Source: Flagellimonas_B algarum (GTDB taxonomy: Bacteria > Bacteroidota > Bacteroidia > Flavobacteriales > Flavobacteriaceae). Taken from it: a stretch of DNA of 64,000 nt. The notes below the pieces were generated by a model, which had not been told where the DNA came from, did no database searches, and saw nothing but the letters and a program-made list of their open reading frames with translations. The stretch lies in assembly GCF_040513375.1 (NCBI RefSeq), contig NZ_JBEVTG010000002.1, positions 744,001 to 808,000 on the forward strand, given 5' to 3'. Below are positions 27,500-36,453 of the stretch, piece after piece. Every line of letters starts with the position of its first letter. Position 1 is the stretch's first letter. The translations under genes and the position numbers were made by a program.

Positions 27500-28030
27500 A
27501 TGGATTCGGAAACATTGGTGCAACGATTCAAGAAGGGCGATATCAAGGCCTTTGAGCTGTTGTACGGCCAATATTCCGAAAGTATCCACGGTGTCATCCA
27601 TACGATGCTCAAAGACCGTGAACGCGCACAAGAACTTTGTCAGGATGTCTTTGTGAAAGCGTGGAACAATGCCAGTAGCTATGATGCCTCGAAGGGGCGT
27701 TTTTTTACCTGGCTTTTGAATATCGCTCGAAACACCGCCATAGACGAAATCCGATCAAAGGCCCATCGCGATGCAAAAAAGAACCTCCCGATACATTCCT
27801 TCGTAGATATCGTTACGGGAGCCGATGCCGATGATCAATTGAAAGATCCCGGTCAGATCAAACAACTTATGGCCGGACTCAAGCAGAAATGCGTCGACCT
27901 CATCGATCTGTTGTTCTTCAGGGGGTACACCCAGAAAGAAGCTGCAGCGGAATACGATATCCCGGTCGGAACGATAAAAACACGCTTGCGTGCGTGTATT
28001 TCGCAAATCCGTAAAAATAGGGACCGATAA
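27500..28030 (+). CDS. ECF RNA polymerase sigma factor
   Basis: This 176-residue sigma-70 family protein has region 2 at about 15-85 (ELCQDVFVKAWNNASSYD...FFTWLLNIARNTAIDEIRS) and region 4 at about 120-172 (DLLFFRGYTQKEAAAEYDIPVGTIKTRL). It resembles the SigK/RpoE-like ECF group with an RskA-type anti-sigma factor. The ATG at 27500 is the family-like start; the frame is open 10 codons further upstream. Its stop codon abuts the anti-sigma start, so the two proteins are made together. Targets are unknown; ECF factors normally recognise their own promoter. Confidence 0.92.
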   Translation: MDSETLVQRFKKGDIKAFELLYGQYSESIHGVIHTMLKDRERAQELCQDVFVKAWNNASSYDASKGRFFTWLLNIARNTAIDEIRSKAHRDAKKNLPIHSFVDIVTGADADDQLKDPGQIKQLMAGLKQKCVDLIDLLFFRGYTQKEAAAEYDIPVGTIKTRLRACISQIRKNRDR

Positions 28031-28031
28031 C

Positions 28032-28820
28032 ATGGATGTTCAAGCCTACATACAATCCGGAATCTTGGAGCTTTACGTCTCCGGGACCTTGAGTGCCCAA
28101 GAAAACTTGGAAGTTGCCCAGCTCGCCAAGGAATATCCTGCCATCCAAGAAGAAATCGAAGCAATTGAAAAAGCCATGGTCGCACTGTCGGCAGCAGCAG
28201 CACCAAGTACAAGCGACAAGGGTTTTGAGCAAGTAGTCGATCAATTGGACCGACCCGAGCCGACCAAGACCCTTAAAACCCTACCACTGTGGAGGAATTA
28301 TATCGGCTGGGCGGCTGCCGTTGTATTTGCGATAGGCATGGCATGGCTGTATGATCAAAACAACACCTTAAGTTCAGAATTGGAAAGTTCCGGCATCGAA
28401 ATCGAGCAGTTGCGCCAGGAGCTATTGGATGCGAAAAGCCAAATCACCGATACCGAGGCCTTTTTGGCAAAGCTGCGTGATCAAGACGTTACCGTCATCG
28501 CGATGGGAGGTCAGACCGTTGCACCCGAGGCGTACTCAAAGGTCTATTGGAATGCGAAATCAGAAAAATTATTGGTGGATGCCAACGGCTTGCCCGAACC
28601 TCCTACGGGATACACCTACCAAGTCTGGTCGTTGACTTTGAACCCCCTAACGCCAACGAGTATCGGCCTTTTGGAAGATTTTGACAGCAATGGGGAACGC
28701 TTGTTCGAGTTGCCGAATCCCAATGCTTCGGAAGCATTTGGCATCACCTTGGAACCCGAAGGTGGAAGCGCGGTACCAACCTTGACGCAATTGTATACCC
28801 TCGGACAAGTACAACCTTGA
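28032..28820 (+). CDS. RskA-like anti-sigma factor
   Basis: This is a 262-residue membrane protein. The N-terminal cytoplasmic part (about 1-80) contains the helical anti-sigma region (SGILELYVSGTLSAQE), a single membrane helix lies near 92-110 (GWAAAVVFAIGMAWLY), a coiled-coil follows (about 112-145), and the C-terminal RskA domain (about 150-260) holds VYWNAKSEKLLVDANGLP and YQVWSL. It should hold the ECF sigma factor encoded 1 bp upstream inactive until an envelope signal triggers release. The ATG at 28032 was chosen over in-frame codons inside the sigma gene. Confidence 0.9.
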   Translation: MDVQAYIQSGILELYVSGTLSAQENLEVAQLAKEYPAIQEEIEAIEKAMVALSAAAAPSTSDKGFEQVVDQLDRPEPTKTLKTLPLWRNYIGWAAAVVFAIGMAWLYDQNNTLSSELESSGIEIEQLRQELLDAKSQITDTEAFLAKLRDQDVTVIAMGGQTVAPEAYSKVYWNAKSEKLLVDANGLPEPPTGYTYQVWSLTLNPLTPTSIGLLEDFDSNGERLFELPNPNASEAFGITLEPEGGSAVPTLTQLYTLGQVQP

Positions 28821-28862
28821 AAACGAACGGCACTTTGACCAATTTGTAACGACTTCGCTGAC

Positions 28863-29450
28863 ATGACAGCTACGACACTTACTTCCAACACGGTTTTACT
28901 ACTGATCGATATCCAAAAAGGGCTCGATGATTGGGCCTATTATGGGGGAAATCGGAACAATTTGGATGCTGAGCCAAAGGCCGCGCATCTTTTGGGCTTT
29001 TGGCGGAAAAAATCTTGGCCCATCATTCATGTGAAACACAGTTCGACCCACTTGGATTCGCCCTTGCACCCGAGTAATCCAGGGCATGCCATTAAAGCCG
29101 AGGTCGCCCCACTAGCGAATGAACCCGTTATCGACAAAAATGTGAACAGCGCCTTTATCGGAACCGATTTGGAAGCCCGTTTACGGGCAGCAGGGCAACA
29201 TCAGTTGGTCATTGTCGGGCTGACCACCAACCATTGTATATCCACTTCAGTGCGAATGGGGGCCAATCTTGGTTTTGAGGTGCTTTTGGTCGCCGACGCG
29301 ACGGCCACTTTCGATCGTAAGAACCATTTGGGGGTGTCATACGATGCCGAAACCGTACATCAGACCGCATTGGCCAGCCTACATAACGAATTCGCAACGG
29401 TCGTCACCACAGATCAGCTGTTGTTGCTTGCCGATGCCGTTTCGGAATAA
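28863..29450 (+). CDS. Isochorismatase-family cysteine hydrolase
   Basis: This 195-residue hydrolase has the complete catalytic triad of the family: Asp16 (LLIDIQKG), Lys58 (HVKHSS) and Cys125 (TTNHCISTS), the last in the conserved helix start. Such enzymes cleave isochorismate, nicotinamide or other amides; the short length and GLTTNHC motif are typical of the general amidohydrolase subgroup, and the substrate is not predictable. Its 3' end overlaps the convergent glycosyltransferase gene by 37 bp. Confidence 0.9.
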   Translation: MTATTLTSNTVLLLIDIQKGLDDWAYYGGNRNNLDAEPKAAHLLGFWRKKSWPIIHVKHSSTHLDSPLHPSNPGHAIKAEVAPLANEPVIDKNVNSAFIGTDLEARLRAAGQHQLVIVGLTTNHCISTSVRMGANLGFEVLLVADATATFDRKNHLGVSYDAETVHQTALASLHNEFATVVTTDQLLLLADAVSE

Positions 29451-30142
29451 TCCACATCAAGCAAGGTATCGTGTATCCGCTTCAAGCGGGCCGGCCGACA
29501 ACCCAATTTAAATAAGACCACTAAAATCAGGTTGGTCGCATTGATGCGCAAGTAGCTGTTCTTTTCATACTTCCTTGCGGATACCGTAAGGGCATTATCG
29601 ACAATGGTATAGCGTAAGCCCCGCTTTTTCATCCTTTTGAAGAATTCGAAATCTTCCATGATGACAAAGTTCTCGTCAAAGCCATTAAGCGAGCGAAAGG
29701 CCGAAGCGGTGATGAACAAGCATTGATCGCCCCCACCGGTAAAGAAACCATCCGATTTGGTGAACGAGGCGTTTATGTTTAAAAGCCGTGTCGATTTATC
29801 GAATCGATACGAAAAGAACCCGGCATCATACCCTTGGGTCACAGTGTGTTGAAGATCTTCAAAAAAACCGGACGGGGGCCACACATCCGCATGCAGAAAT
29901 ACCAAGACGGAACCCTTTGCCCTATGGGCGGCCAGGTTCATTTGGCAAGCCCTTCCTTTTCGCCGATCCGTTACCCATACCACCTTATCACAGGTGGGTG
30001 GTGGATTGGCGACATCGGTCGAAACCCCGATACTGACGATGACCTCATAATCGAAACCCGCTCCCAATTGCCGTAACCTAGGGAGTAGGCGGTTGAGGTT
30101 TTCACCTTCGTTATGGGCGGGAACGATGACGCTGACCAACAT
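29414..30142 (-). CDS. Family 2 glycosyltransferase
   Basis: This 242-residue GT-A fold enzyme shows VSVIVPAHNEGENLNRLL at the N-terminus, a CQMNLAAHRAKGSVLVFLHADV segment with the metal-binding acidic motif, and FTGGGDQCLFI and FVIMEDFEFFKRMKKRG near the acceptor site. It resembles the TIGR04283-type transferases that lie beside pathways for cell-surface or carotenoid glycosides. No other sugar-pathway gene is nearby. A hydrophobic stretch near the C-terminus could associate with the membrane. The last 37 bp overlap the convergent isochorismatase-type gene. Confidence 0.88.
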   Translation of the reverse strand: MLVSVIVPAHNEGENLNRLLPRLRQLGAGFDYEVIVSIGVSTDVANPPPTCDKVVWVTDRRKGRACQMNLAAHRAKGSVLVFLHADVWPPSGFFEDLQHTVTQGYDAGFFSYRFDKSTRLLNINASFTKSDGFFTGGGDQCLFITASAFRSLNGFDENFVIMEDFEFFKRMKKRGLRYTIVDNALTVSARKYEKNSYLRINATNLILVVLFKLGCRPARLKRIHDTLLDVDYSETASASNNS

Positions 30143-30272
30143 GGCTTTTTGTTTTACATACGCATAAATTCAGCACAGGTTCGTTTCTTGTTATGAAAGG
30201 TGATCTTGCGAATCACGACCAAACCTCCTGAAAAAAAATCCGTAGGTACTCTTGAAACTTAAAACAATCGTG

Positions 30273-31061
30273 ATGAAAATACATGTTTTTGCCGTTTTGG
30301 CGGTGCTCTTATTGAGCTGTTGTAAAGTCAAAGAGGCCCCACTGGACAAATCGCCTTCCCCGGTGACCGATTTCAATACCCTTTCAGAACGTTTCCTGGA
30401 GCGGATCAAGGCAGGTGAAACTACCCAAGACATCCAACAACAACTGGCCCAAACCACCTTAGATGAATTGGATGCCGTTTTGCAAACCGATGCCCAACGC
30501 TATGCGTTCTGGATCAATGTCTACAATGCATATATCTTGGCCGTTTTAAAAGAAAATCCTGAATTGTACCAAGATCGAAGGAGTTTTTTCTCGACCCCCC
30601 AACTGACCATCGCGGGTGAACAAGTGTCGTTCGAGATCTTGGAACACGGCATCCTGCGCAAATCACAATGGAGCCTTGGGCTGGGCTATGTACGCAAATG
30701 GCTACCGGGAAAATTCGAACGCAAGCTACGGGTCGACAAAAGGGACTATCGCATTCATTTCGCCTTGAACTGTGGCGCCAAAGATTGTCCTCCGGTAGCA
30801 ATCTACACCCCGTCTGAAATCGATAGGCAATTGCAACAGGGTTCCGAACGCTATTTGAAGGCCACCACCGATTATGACAACAGCACCAAAGAAGTGAAGG
30901 TAACCGCGCTGTTCAGTTGGTTCCGTGGTGATTTTGGTGGAAAAGGAGGTACAAAAAAAATCTTGGAATCCTTCGATCTCATACCGACTACCAAAGGAAT
31001 CGATATCGCCTTTAAAAATTACGATTGGACGTTGGATCTGGACAACTTCATCGACCTCTAA
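30273..31061 (+). CDS. DUF547 domain lipoprotein
   Basis: This 262-residue protein has a lipobox (LLLSCC). The DUF547 region (about 75-215) carries the family signatures FWINVYNAYIL, EHGILR and RIHFALNCGAKDCPP. These conserved Cys and His residues suggest a hydrolase-like active site (papain-like resemblance has been proposed), but the activity is unknown. The ATG at 30273 is preferred over TTG 30252 and GTG 30270. The gene stands alone; the hairpin immediately after its stop mainly terminates the opposite TPR operon. Confidence 0.88.
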   Translation: MKIHVFAVLAVLLLSCCKVKEAPLDKSPSPVTDFNTLSERFLERIKAGETTQDIQQQLAQTTLDELDAVLQTDAQRYAFWINVYNAYILAVLKENPELYQDRRSFFSTPQLTIAGEQVSFEILEHGILRKSQWSLGLGYVRKWLPGKFERKLRVDKRDYRIHFALNCGAKDCPPVAIYTPSEIDRQLQQGSERYLKATTDYDNSTKEVKVTALFSWFRGDFGGKGGTKKILESFDLIPTTKGIDIAFKNYDWTLDLDNFIDL

Positions 31062-31100
31062 AAAAATAACGTTCCGGGCAGCACGCAACCGGAACGTTAT
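31061..31100 (-). terminator. Terminator of the DUF4331-TPR operon
   Basis: A 12-bp stem ATAACGTTCCGG / CCGGAACGTTAT with an 11-base loop is followed, read on the minus strand, by six T. It lies between two convergent genes and may act in both directions, though only the minus strand has the T run. Confidence 0.85.
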
Positions 31101-31137
31101 CCAAACAATCAAACAACACGAGGCACTGCGATCTATC

Positions 31138-32412
31138 TTAAAGCGCATAGATGGTTTCGGCAGCTGCCGGCCCCAACTCGTAAAGTGCCCCTAAAAGTTC
31201 TTGCTTCAAGGCCTTGACCCTGTCAAATCCCCCGTTCTCTTTATACACCCTAGCCATGGTGAGCATGGCAACAGGCTCGAACGTCTTGCCCTCGACTTCC
31301 GTTTGAATGATTTTCAAGGCTTTTGCCTTGTAGCCCAATTCCAGGTAAGTTTTGGCCAATAGTACAAAAGTTTCCGGCGTTGCCCTGGCCTCAACTTCTT
31401 GTAAGGCCATGGTAAGGGCCGCATTCAATTCACCGGCATCCAACAAAAGGTCGATTTGTGGCCCATGGTACATGACCCCATAAGCCTCGTTTTGGACTAC
31501 GGTTAAAAATCGATTTCGCAACGCAACGGCCTTGGTATCCCCCAATACCTCAAGGATGTCCGCTTTTAGAAGCCCGTAATCCGGAGACGCATTGGTTTGG
31601 GTGACCGCGTCTAGGATTCGAAGCGCTTCTTTGGCATTCTTGTCATGCGAGAAAACGATCCAGGCCAGCCCTTTCAAGGCATATGCATTATGAGGGTCCA
31701 ATTCCAAAGCCTTAAGATAATGGCGGTAAGAGGCTTCTATGCGCCCATCATGACCGTAATAATCGGCGATGTTGGTGTATGACCACAAACGAAGGCTTCG
31801 GTTCTTCGACCGATCGGCAATGGCCATGGCTTTTTCCATGAATTGTATCGTCGTAGCCAGATCGCCCTTGTGATCGTTCCATTTCGCCGCCCGGATCAAG
31901 TAGCCGAAATTGGAGGGGTTGTCGATGCTATCCAAAAACGCTTGTGCTTCGGCATACTGGCCCAATTCCATGTGTACATCGAAAAGCAACGCCTGGGTTT
32001 CGGTTTTACCCCCTCCCCAAGTAGCTGCCTTCTCCGCCAAGGCTAGGGCTTCTTTAAAGCGATGCTGTGAAATATAATTACGCGAAAGTGCCCTAGCGTA
32101 AGCCGCTTTGTTCATATGGGTTACCTCCAGACTTTTGGTCAGCGCGGATTCGGCCTTCTTTAAGTCTGCGATATCCCCTTTCGCAGCGAACCTTCCAGTA
32201 TAGCTTCCGGCGACATTGCCCAACGCCAATGCCTGCAGGCTATCCGGTTTGATCTTGGAATTCCAAAGTTCGTAATAGGGGGAAGGCTGAGTAGCTGATT
32301 TCGGTTGTAAATACCCTTCATAGTCAGCGACCTGTGTCGTAAAGGTCGGTGCTTGGTTACAGGCCACCAGTACGATGGCCAAACCACATAGGATGATTGC
32401 TTTCATTCTCAT
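31138..32412 (-). CDS. TPR-repeat lipoprotein
   Basis: This is a 424-residue protein with a lipobox (LVACN, Cys about 18) and at least eight tetratricopeptide-like helical pairs across the mature chain, such as AYARALSRNYISQHRFKEAL and ALKGLAWIVFSHDKNAKEAL. TPR arrays mediate protein-protein contacts. It is the last gene of a minus-strand operon after two DUF4331 genes. The ATG at 32412 (or 32406) is chosen because it begins the signal peptide; the frame is open a further 19 codons. A scaffold role for the DUF4331 proteins is an inference from synteny. Confidence 0.85.
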   Translation of the reverse strand: MRMKAIILCGLAIVLVACNQAPTFTTQVADYEGYLQPKSATQPSPYYELWNSKIKPDSLQALALGNVAGSYTGRFAAKGDIADLKKAESALTKSLEVTHMNKAAYARALSRNYISQHRFKEALALAEKAATWGGGKTETQALLFDVHMELGQYAEAQAFLDSIDNPSNFGYLIRAAKWNDHKGDLATTIQFMEKAMAIADRSKNRSLRLWSYTNIADYYGHDGRIEASYRHYLKALELDPHNAYALKGLAWIVFSHDKNAKEALRILDAVTQTNASPDYGLLKADILEVLGDTKAVALRNRFLTVVQNEAYGVMYHGPQIDLLLDAGELNAALTMALQEVEARATPETFVLLAKTYLELGYKAKALKIIQTEVEGKTFEPVAMLTMARVYKENGGFDRVKALKQELLGALYELGPAAAETIYAL

Positions 32413-32468
32413 TGATTCATGTATTGGAAAGGAGGGGGTATACCCCTCCCGAAAACAGTTAACATTCA

Positions 32469-33176
32469 TTATTCAGGAGATCCGAGATAGGGAAATCCAT
32501 CGATTAGATCGGAAGTCAATCCGACCCCATCCGTGACCAATAAGGGGAGACCTCCTTCTCCATTGAAACGGGCACCATCGCCCCCTCCGAATAGTAATAT
32601 CAATGAAATGTCGATGACATCGTCCGAAGGGGTCCTTCCGGTCAAACCGATCCCCCCTTCATAGTTCGGCGCGCCCATACCAGGATTGAAATAGGTGGTC
32701 GGGGCATCAGGGGCCACCTCGAGGACATCGGTGGCCAAAACAGTCGTCAACACTGCCGCGGTGACCGGGTTATCGGTAAAACCATCATTCGCCGGACCGT
32801 TCAGGATATCACCCAAAATGTTGGGTTGGTAATCGACCGCATCGGCGGGCAAGCCCAACGCAATGGCGTAAGCATCGTGTAGGGCCTCCAATCGCGCTTC
32901 GAAACCAGGTTGGAACATCGGCCCCATTTCAGAAGGAATGGCCTGGTTATGCATATCCTTAATTGGACCATCGGCACTTAAGACGGTATTGATCCCAGGC
33001 CTTCCCATAAAATCGACCTGCGTATAGGTTCCTGAAAAATCAGGGCTTACCGGCATCATATCATCATCCATCATGACCGTATCATCTTGTGTGATGTCGT
33101 CATCATTCGAACAAGCTCCCATACCAAAGGTGATGAGGGCTATTAAGGCCATTCCAAATATTTTTTTCGTTGTCAT
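32469..33176 (-). CDS. DUF4331 family lipoprotein, C-terminal-type half
   Basis: This 235-residue protein has a lipobox (GMGACS) followed by an acidic, methionine-rich linker (DDDITQDDTVMMDDDMM). The mature domain resembles the C-terminal half of longer DUF4331 proteins: GRPGINTVL, PNILGDILNGP, AVLTTVLATDVLEV, GRTPSDDVIDISLILLFG. Full-size members of the family join both halves in one chain; here the N-terminal-type half is the next gene upstream, 21 bp away. The function is unknown. The acidic linker may bind divalent metal, which is speculative. Confidence 0.78.
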   Translation of the reverse strand: MTTKKIFGMALIALITFGMGACSNDDDITQDDTVMMDDDMMPVSPDFSGTYTQVDFMGRPGINTVLSADGPIKDMHNQAIPSEMGPMFQPGFEARLEALHDAYAIALGLPADAVDYQPNILGDILNGPANDGFTDNPVTAAVLTTVLATDVLEVAPDAPTTYFNPGMGAPNYEGGIGLTGRTPSDDVIDISLILLFGGGDGARFNGEGGLPLLVTDGVGLTSDLIDGFPYLGSPE

Positions 33177-33197
33177 TTCTAGGAGTTTAATCGTTTG

Positions 33198-33881
33198 TTA
33201 TTGTCTTCTATTGGTGGTGACCCATGTCTTATACACCGGTACACCCAACACATTGGTTGCCGTAGGGCTTCCTAAAAGCGAATTCGGCAGCTCCACCGCA
33301 ATGGTCAGGGTATTCGCCCCGTCAAAGGTATCTTCACCCGGGTTGTTGAACCCTGAATTGTCGGCCATACTCGGGGCCAACACTTCGTTGAATCGGAAGA
33401 AATCGAAATAAAAGGGGTCTGCACGCGGGCCAGCGAACAGGGAAACGCCTTCAGCAGTGGTGGCGACGACGGCTTCGTTGGCTGATATAGCCACATCACC
33501 CAGAGGGGCCCCAATGGCGACCGTACTGCTCAAACCGGTGTTATCGGGGGCAATGGGGCCAAAGAAATACATGCGCCCATCCCTCGGAATAGCTTGGATG
33601 ACCAGGTCTTCGATCAAATCGCCATCAAGATCGATGTTGATTTCCGTTAAAACGTCTTCATCGAACGAACCATACGCCAAGTCGGGTAAGACGTCCGATT
33701 GTAAGTCGACCACAAAGGCCGTGTTAGAAGAACCCTCAGTGGGTTCAAAGGCAAAGTAATCGGCAATATCGGCGGTGGTGCCCATACTAGCCGGGGCGTC
33801 GATATGATCAGCGGCAATCAAAGCCAGCATGATCAAGGTCGCAAGGCCCAAAATCTTAGGTAAGCTGTTAACTTTTCTCAT
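33198..33881 (-). CDS. DUF4331 family protein, N-terminal-type half
   Basis: This 227-residue secreted protein has a signal peptide (about 1-24) and then the start of a DUF4331 domain: AADHIDAPASMGTTADIADYFAF, FVVDLQSDVLPDLAYGSFDEDVLTEINID as acidic repeats, and RADPFYFDFFRFNEVL. The DH.DAP opening is the signature of the family. It ends (VYKTWVTTNRRQ) where a full-length protein would continue, and the next gene supplies the remaining part. It is the first gene of the operon. I see no frameshift linking the two: each has its own signal peptide, so they are genuine separate genes. Confidence 0.8.
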   Translation of the reverse strand: MRKVNSLPKILGLATLIMLALIAADHIDAPASMGTTADIADYFAFEPTEGSSNTAFVVDLQSDVLPDLAYGSFDEDVLTEINIDLDGDLIEDLVIQAIPRDGRMYFFGPIAPDNTGLSSTVAIGAPLGDVAISANEAVVATTAEGVSLFAGPRADPFYFDFFRFNEVLAPSMADNSGFNNPGEDTFDGANTLTIAVELPNSLLGSPTATNVLGVPVYKTWVTTNRRQ

Positions 33882-34045
33882 TGTTCATTTGTTAATTGTT
33901 ATTTGTATCTATCCTACCTACGGCACATTTGGACAAGGGTTTGCATTTCGGTGTTAAAAAATTGAAAAATGCCGTGCTGCCTGCCTGGCAACTGACCCAA
34001 TAAATCAGATTAATTGTTTTTCTTTGATACCTAATCCCAATCACA

Positions 34046-35236
34046 ATGAACCCCTCAGCTTCTGGATGGATCAATAAATTCGGGTATTTGTTGGAAGAAC
34101 ATGCCGCTCCGTATGAAGCCTTTCCGGCCTTATACCAAGACCTTCTGGATTTTGGGTTCATCTATGGCATCCATCTTTTCTCTCCAGGATTCATAGCACT
34201 TGAACACGAACTGACCGAAGATGAAATTGCGAAAATCAACCTACTGACGGCCCTTTATTTTTCTTATGGTTTCGAAACCGGTAAAACGGGATTCACCGAT
34301 TTCGTGGAAACCGTTTTCAATTATTACCAAGCACTGGAAGTCGGCAACATTTCCTTTCTCAGCAAGATCTTAAGCGGTAAAAAAACCGAAGCCCAATTGG
34401 AAAAGCTGTTGGATTCACGGATTTACCTTAACGGCAATGCCTTCAATAAGGTCATCGGCAACAGTTTGACCAATTCCTTGCTATATGTCGATATTTTGAT
34501 CTTTCAGTATTATCTAAAAGGAAATACGGACCTGATACCCCATGCGCAATTGCTTGAATACGTCACCATCAATATTGCCTATCAAGCACTGAATTCGAAA
34601 GATCAACATAAGAACGACGACAAACTGATCCAACTTCTTGCCTCCTCTTTGACCTATGTAGATCTTAAAAACACACAGTTCGACGGTTCTTATCTTGACC
34701 TTCTGAAACGGAGCTTCAGTTCCTGTGAAAAAGACTATCTGCTCGACATGGCCTGCTTGACGGTTTGGGAAGACGGCTCCCTGGATTATACCGAATCAGA
34801 GTTTATTTTCGGCATAGGAAAAGACCTGGGGAAAAGCGAATATGAAGTTCAAAAAGCACTTGAAAACGTAACCGGTTTTTTTGAAAAGAACTTTGATAAA
34901 ATCCCTTATCTAAAAGACACCAATTTGGCGGCCAAATACTATGATGGCATGACCAAAAATGTCAGTAAATTAATTCTGCGAAATAGCAAACGACTTAAAA
35001 AGGAACTATCGGAAAGTAAAGAATTGATGCAGCTCTTAGCGAAATCAGCCACCAAAGACCTGACCCCTGAAGAGCGGAAAAAAATTCAACAGCAACTGCT
35101 CGATATCTTCAAGACCATTCCCTCTTTGGCAATCTTTATCTTACCCGGTGGTGCAGTGCTCTTACCTATTTTCATCAAACTGATACCGAAACTGCTCCCT
35201 TCGGCTTTTGATGACAATAGAATTACGAAAAATTAG
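34046..35236 (+). CDS. LETM1-related protein (biofilm-associated type)
   Basis: This 396-residue protein has a helical N-terminal 300 residues of no recognised fold. Its C-terminal segment (about 305-390) resembles the LETM1 core: KELMQLLAKSATKDLTPEERKK then IFKTIPSLAIFILPGGAVLLPIF, with one hydrophobic segment. Bacteroidota proteins of this layout are annotated as LETM1-related and biofilm-associated. Mitochondrial LETM1 affects cation/proton exchange; transfer of that role here is unproven. It has no signal peptide, so it probably attaches to the inner face of the membrane. The codons look more AT-rich than neighbours, and the gene converges on the LytTR regulator gene. Confidence 0.75.
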   Translation: MNPSASGWINKFGYLLEEHAAPYEAFPALYQDLLDFGFIYGIHLFSPGFIALEHELTEDEIAKINLLTALYFSYGFETGKTGFTDFVETVFNYYQALEVGNISFLSKILSGKKTEAQLEKLLDSRIYLNGNAFNKVIGNSLTNSLLYVDILIFQYYLKGNTDLIPHAQLLEYVTINIAYQALNSKDQHKNDDKLIQLLASSLTYVDLKNTQFDGSYLDLLKRSFSSCEKDYLLDMACLTVWEDGSLDYTESEFIFGIGKDLGKSEYEVQKALENVTGFFEKNFDKIPYLKDTNLAAKYYDGMTKNVSKLILRNSKRLKKELSESKELMQLLAKSATKDLTPEERKKIQQQLLDIFKTIPSLAIFILPGGAVLLPIFIKLIPKLLPSAFDDNRITKN

Positions 35237-35246
35237 GTCGAATTCG

Positions 35247-35302
35247 CTGGAAAAGCTACTATAAGAAAAATCTATATTGTATTTTTAAATTCTCTTTTCC
35301 AG
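35247..35302. terminator. Long-armed hairpin between convergent genes
   Basis: CTGGAAAAG (35247-35255) and CTTTTCCAG (35294-35302) can pair around a 38-base AT-rich loop that contains a further A/T-rich stem. It lies between the convergent LETM1-like and LytTR genes and may terminate both, but the large loop makes this tentative. Confidence 0.35.
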
Positions 35303-35316
35303 ATATTTAAGTTAAT

Positions 35317-36072
35317 TTACTCTAACCAAAGCTTGAAGTCTTTCACCCGTTCCCTACTGACGATGATCTCAGCCTCCTTAAAGGTACTCATTTTAATTTG
35401 AAGTCGTGAATTGGTATATGAAATGATGTCTTTGATGTGGTTGATATTCACGTAGAACTTACGGCTGACCCGAAAGAATTTTTTTGGTGCGAGTTCCCCT
35501 TCCAGGTTTTCGAGGGTGGTATCCAACAGGTAGTTTCTGCCATCGACGGTCGCTGCATAGGTCCCTTTGTTTTCACTATAAAAACATTCGACTTCATCGG
35601 CATTGATGATCTTAAGGTGCTGCCCTACCCTTGCGGTGAACCGTTTTTTGTATTCGCGTTCGACCGGGTTCACCAAGAGCTTTTTGATGTCTTCGAAATC
35701 GACGGATATCTTCTCCCGTTCAGGCTTGATTTCACGGTACTGACCCACCGCCTTTTCGAGCTCTTCATCGTCAATGGGCTTGAGAAGATAATCGATACTA
35801 TTCAGCTTGAAGGCCTGGAGGGCATATTCGTCATAAGCAGTAGTGAAGATGATCGCGCTTTTCACATGGACGACTTCAAAAATCTCGAACGACAATCCGT
35901 CTGAAAGTTGGATGTCCAAAAATATCAAATCAGGATGTTCGTTGTTTTGAAACCAATCAATCGCCTCTTCGACCGAATGCAACATGGTCGAGACGACCAC
36001 ATCCAAATCGGCCAACAATCGATTGAGGCGTCTTGCGGCCGGTTTTTCGTCTTCAATGATGATTACGTTCAT
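35317..36072 (-). CDS. LytTR-family response regulator
   Basis: This 251-residue two-component regulator has a receiver domain (about 1-115) with acidic pocket ED (7-8), phosphoacceptor Asp53 in FLDIQLSDG and conserved Lys in LLKPID. A LytTR DNA-binding domain follows (about 150-250: FTARVGQHLKIINADEVECF, KFFRVSRKFYVN). It ends an operon of six 2TM genes, 21 bp after the last, and the LytS-type kinase with its own 2TM domain is encoded 2.6 kb away. The kinase is the probable partner. LytTR proteins bind tandem direct repeats about 21 bp apart; no target site was proven here. Confidence 0.93.
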   Translation of the reverse strand: MNVIIIEDEKPAARRLNRLLADLDVVVSTMLHSVEEAIDWFQNNEHPDLIFLDIQLSDGLSFEIFEVVHVKSAIIFTTAYDEYALQAFKLNSIDYLLKPIDDEELEKAVGQYREIKPEREKISVDFEDIKKLLVNPVEREYKKRFTARVGQHLKIINADEVECFYSENKGTYAATVDGRNYLLDTTLENLEGELAPKKFFRVSRKFYVNINHIKDIISYTNSRLQIKMSTFKEAEIIVSRERVKDFKLWLE

Positions 36073-36093
36073 ATATGCCCTAGGTTAAATTGC

Positions 36094-36453
36094 TTATTTG
36101 CGTTCAAATTTATCGATCTCAGCGCTTTCTTCACGAATGATCTTACGGATTTGGCGTTCTTCCCATTTTTTGAAAGGGCTTTTGGCAAAGACCGAAACAC
36201 CATGGATCAGCAAAAAGATCCCCCAAACAATGGGGGTACCCCAAACATTCCAATTGATCCAATCCATAAATTCTTGATTGCCCAACAATTCCTCACTGAT
36301 CAAGATGAACCTGAACTGACCCGAAAAAATCAGTAATACCGTGTTTACGATGATATAGGCGGTGAGGTGTTGATAGAACCCCTTGATCGATTTGACCCGT
36401 TCTTCGGCCCGCTGACGTCTAAATTCATTGATATTGTTTTGGTCCATGGTCAT
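36094..36453 (-). CDS. 2TM domain protein (sixth of array)
   Basis: This is a 119-residue protein with the 2TM layout: an N-terminal basic helix (RRQRAEERVKSIKGFYQHLTAY), a first membrane helix (IIVNTVLLIFSG), a longer loop than its siblings (about 20 extra residues), a second membrane helix (GTPIVWGIFLLIHGVSVFA), and the C-terminal WEERQIRKIIREE helix. The ATG at 36453 overlaps the preceding stop (ATGA), so translation is coupled. PF13239 2TM domains have no known biochemical function; here they precede a response regulator. Confidence 0.85.
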   Translation of the reverse strand: MTMDQNNINEFRRQRAEERVKSIKGFYQHLTAYIIVNTVLLIFSGQFRFILISEELLGNQEFMDWINWNVWGTPIVWGIFLLIHGVSVFAKSPFKKWEERQIRKIIREESAEIDKFERK

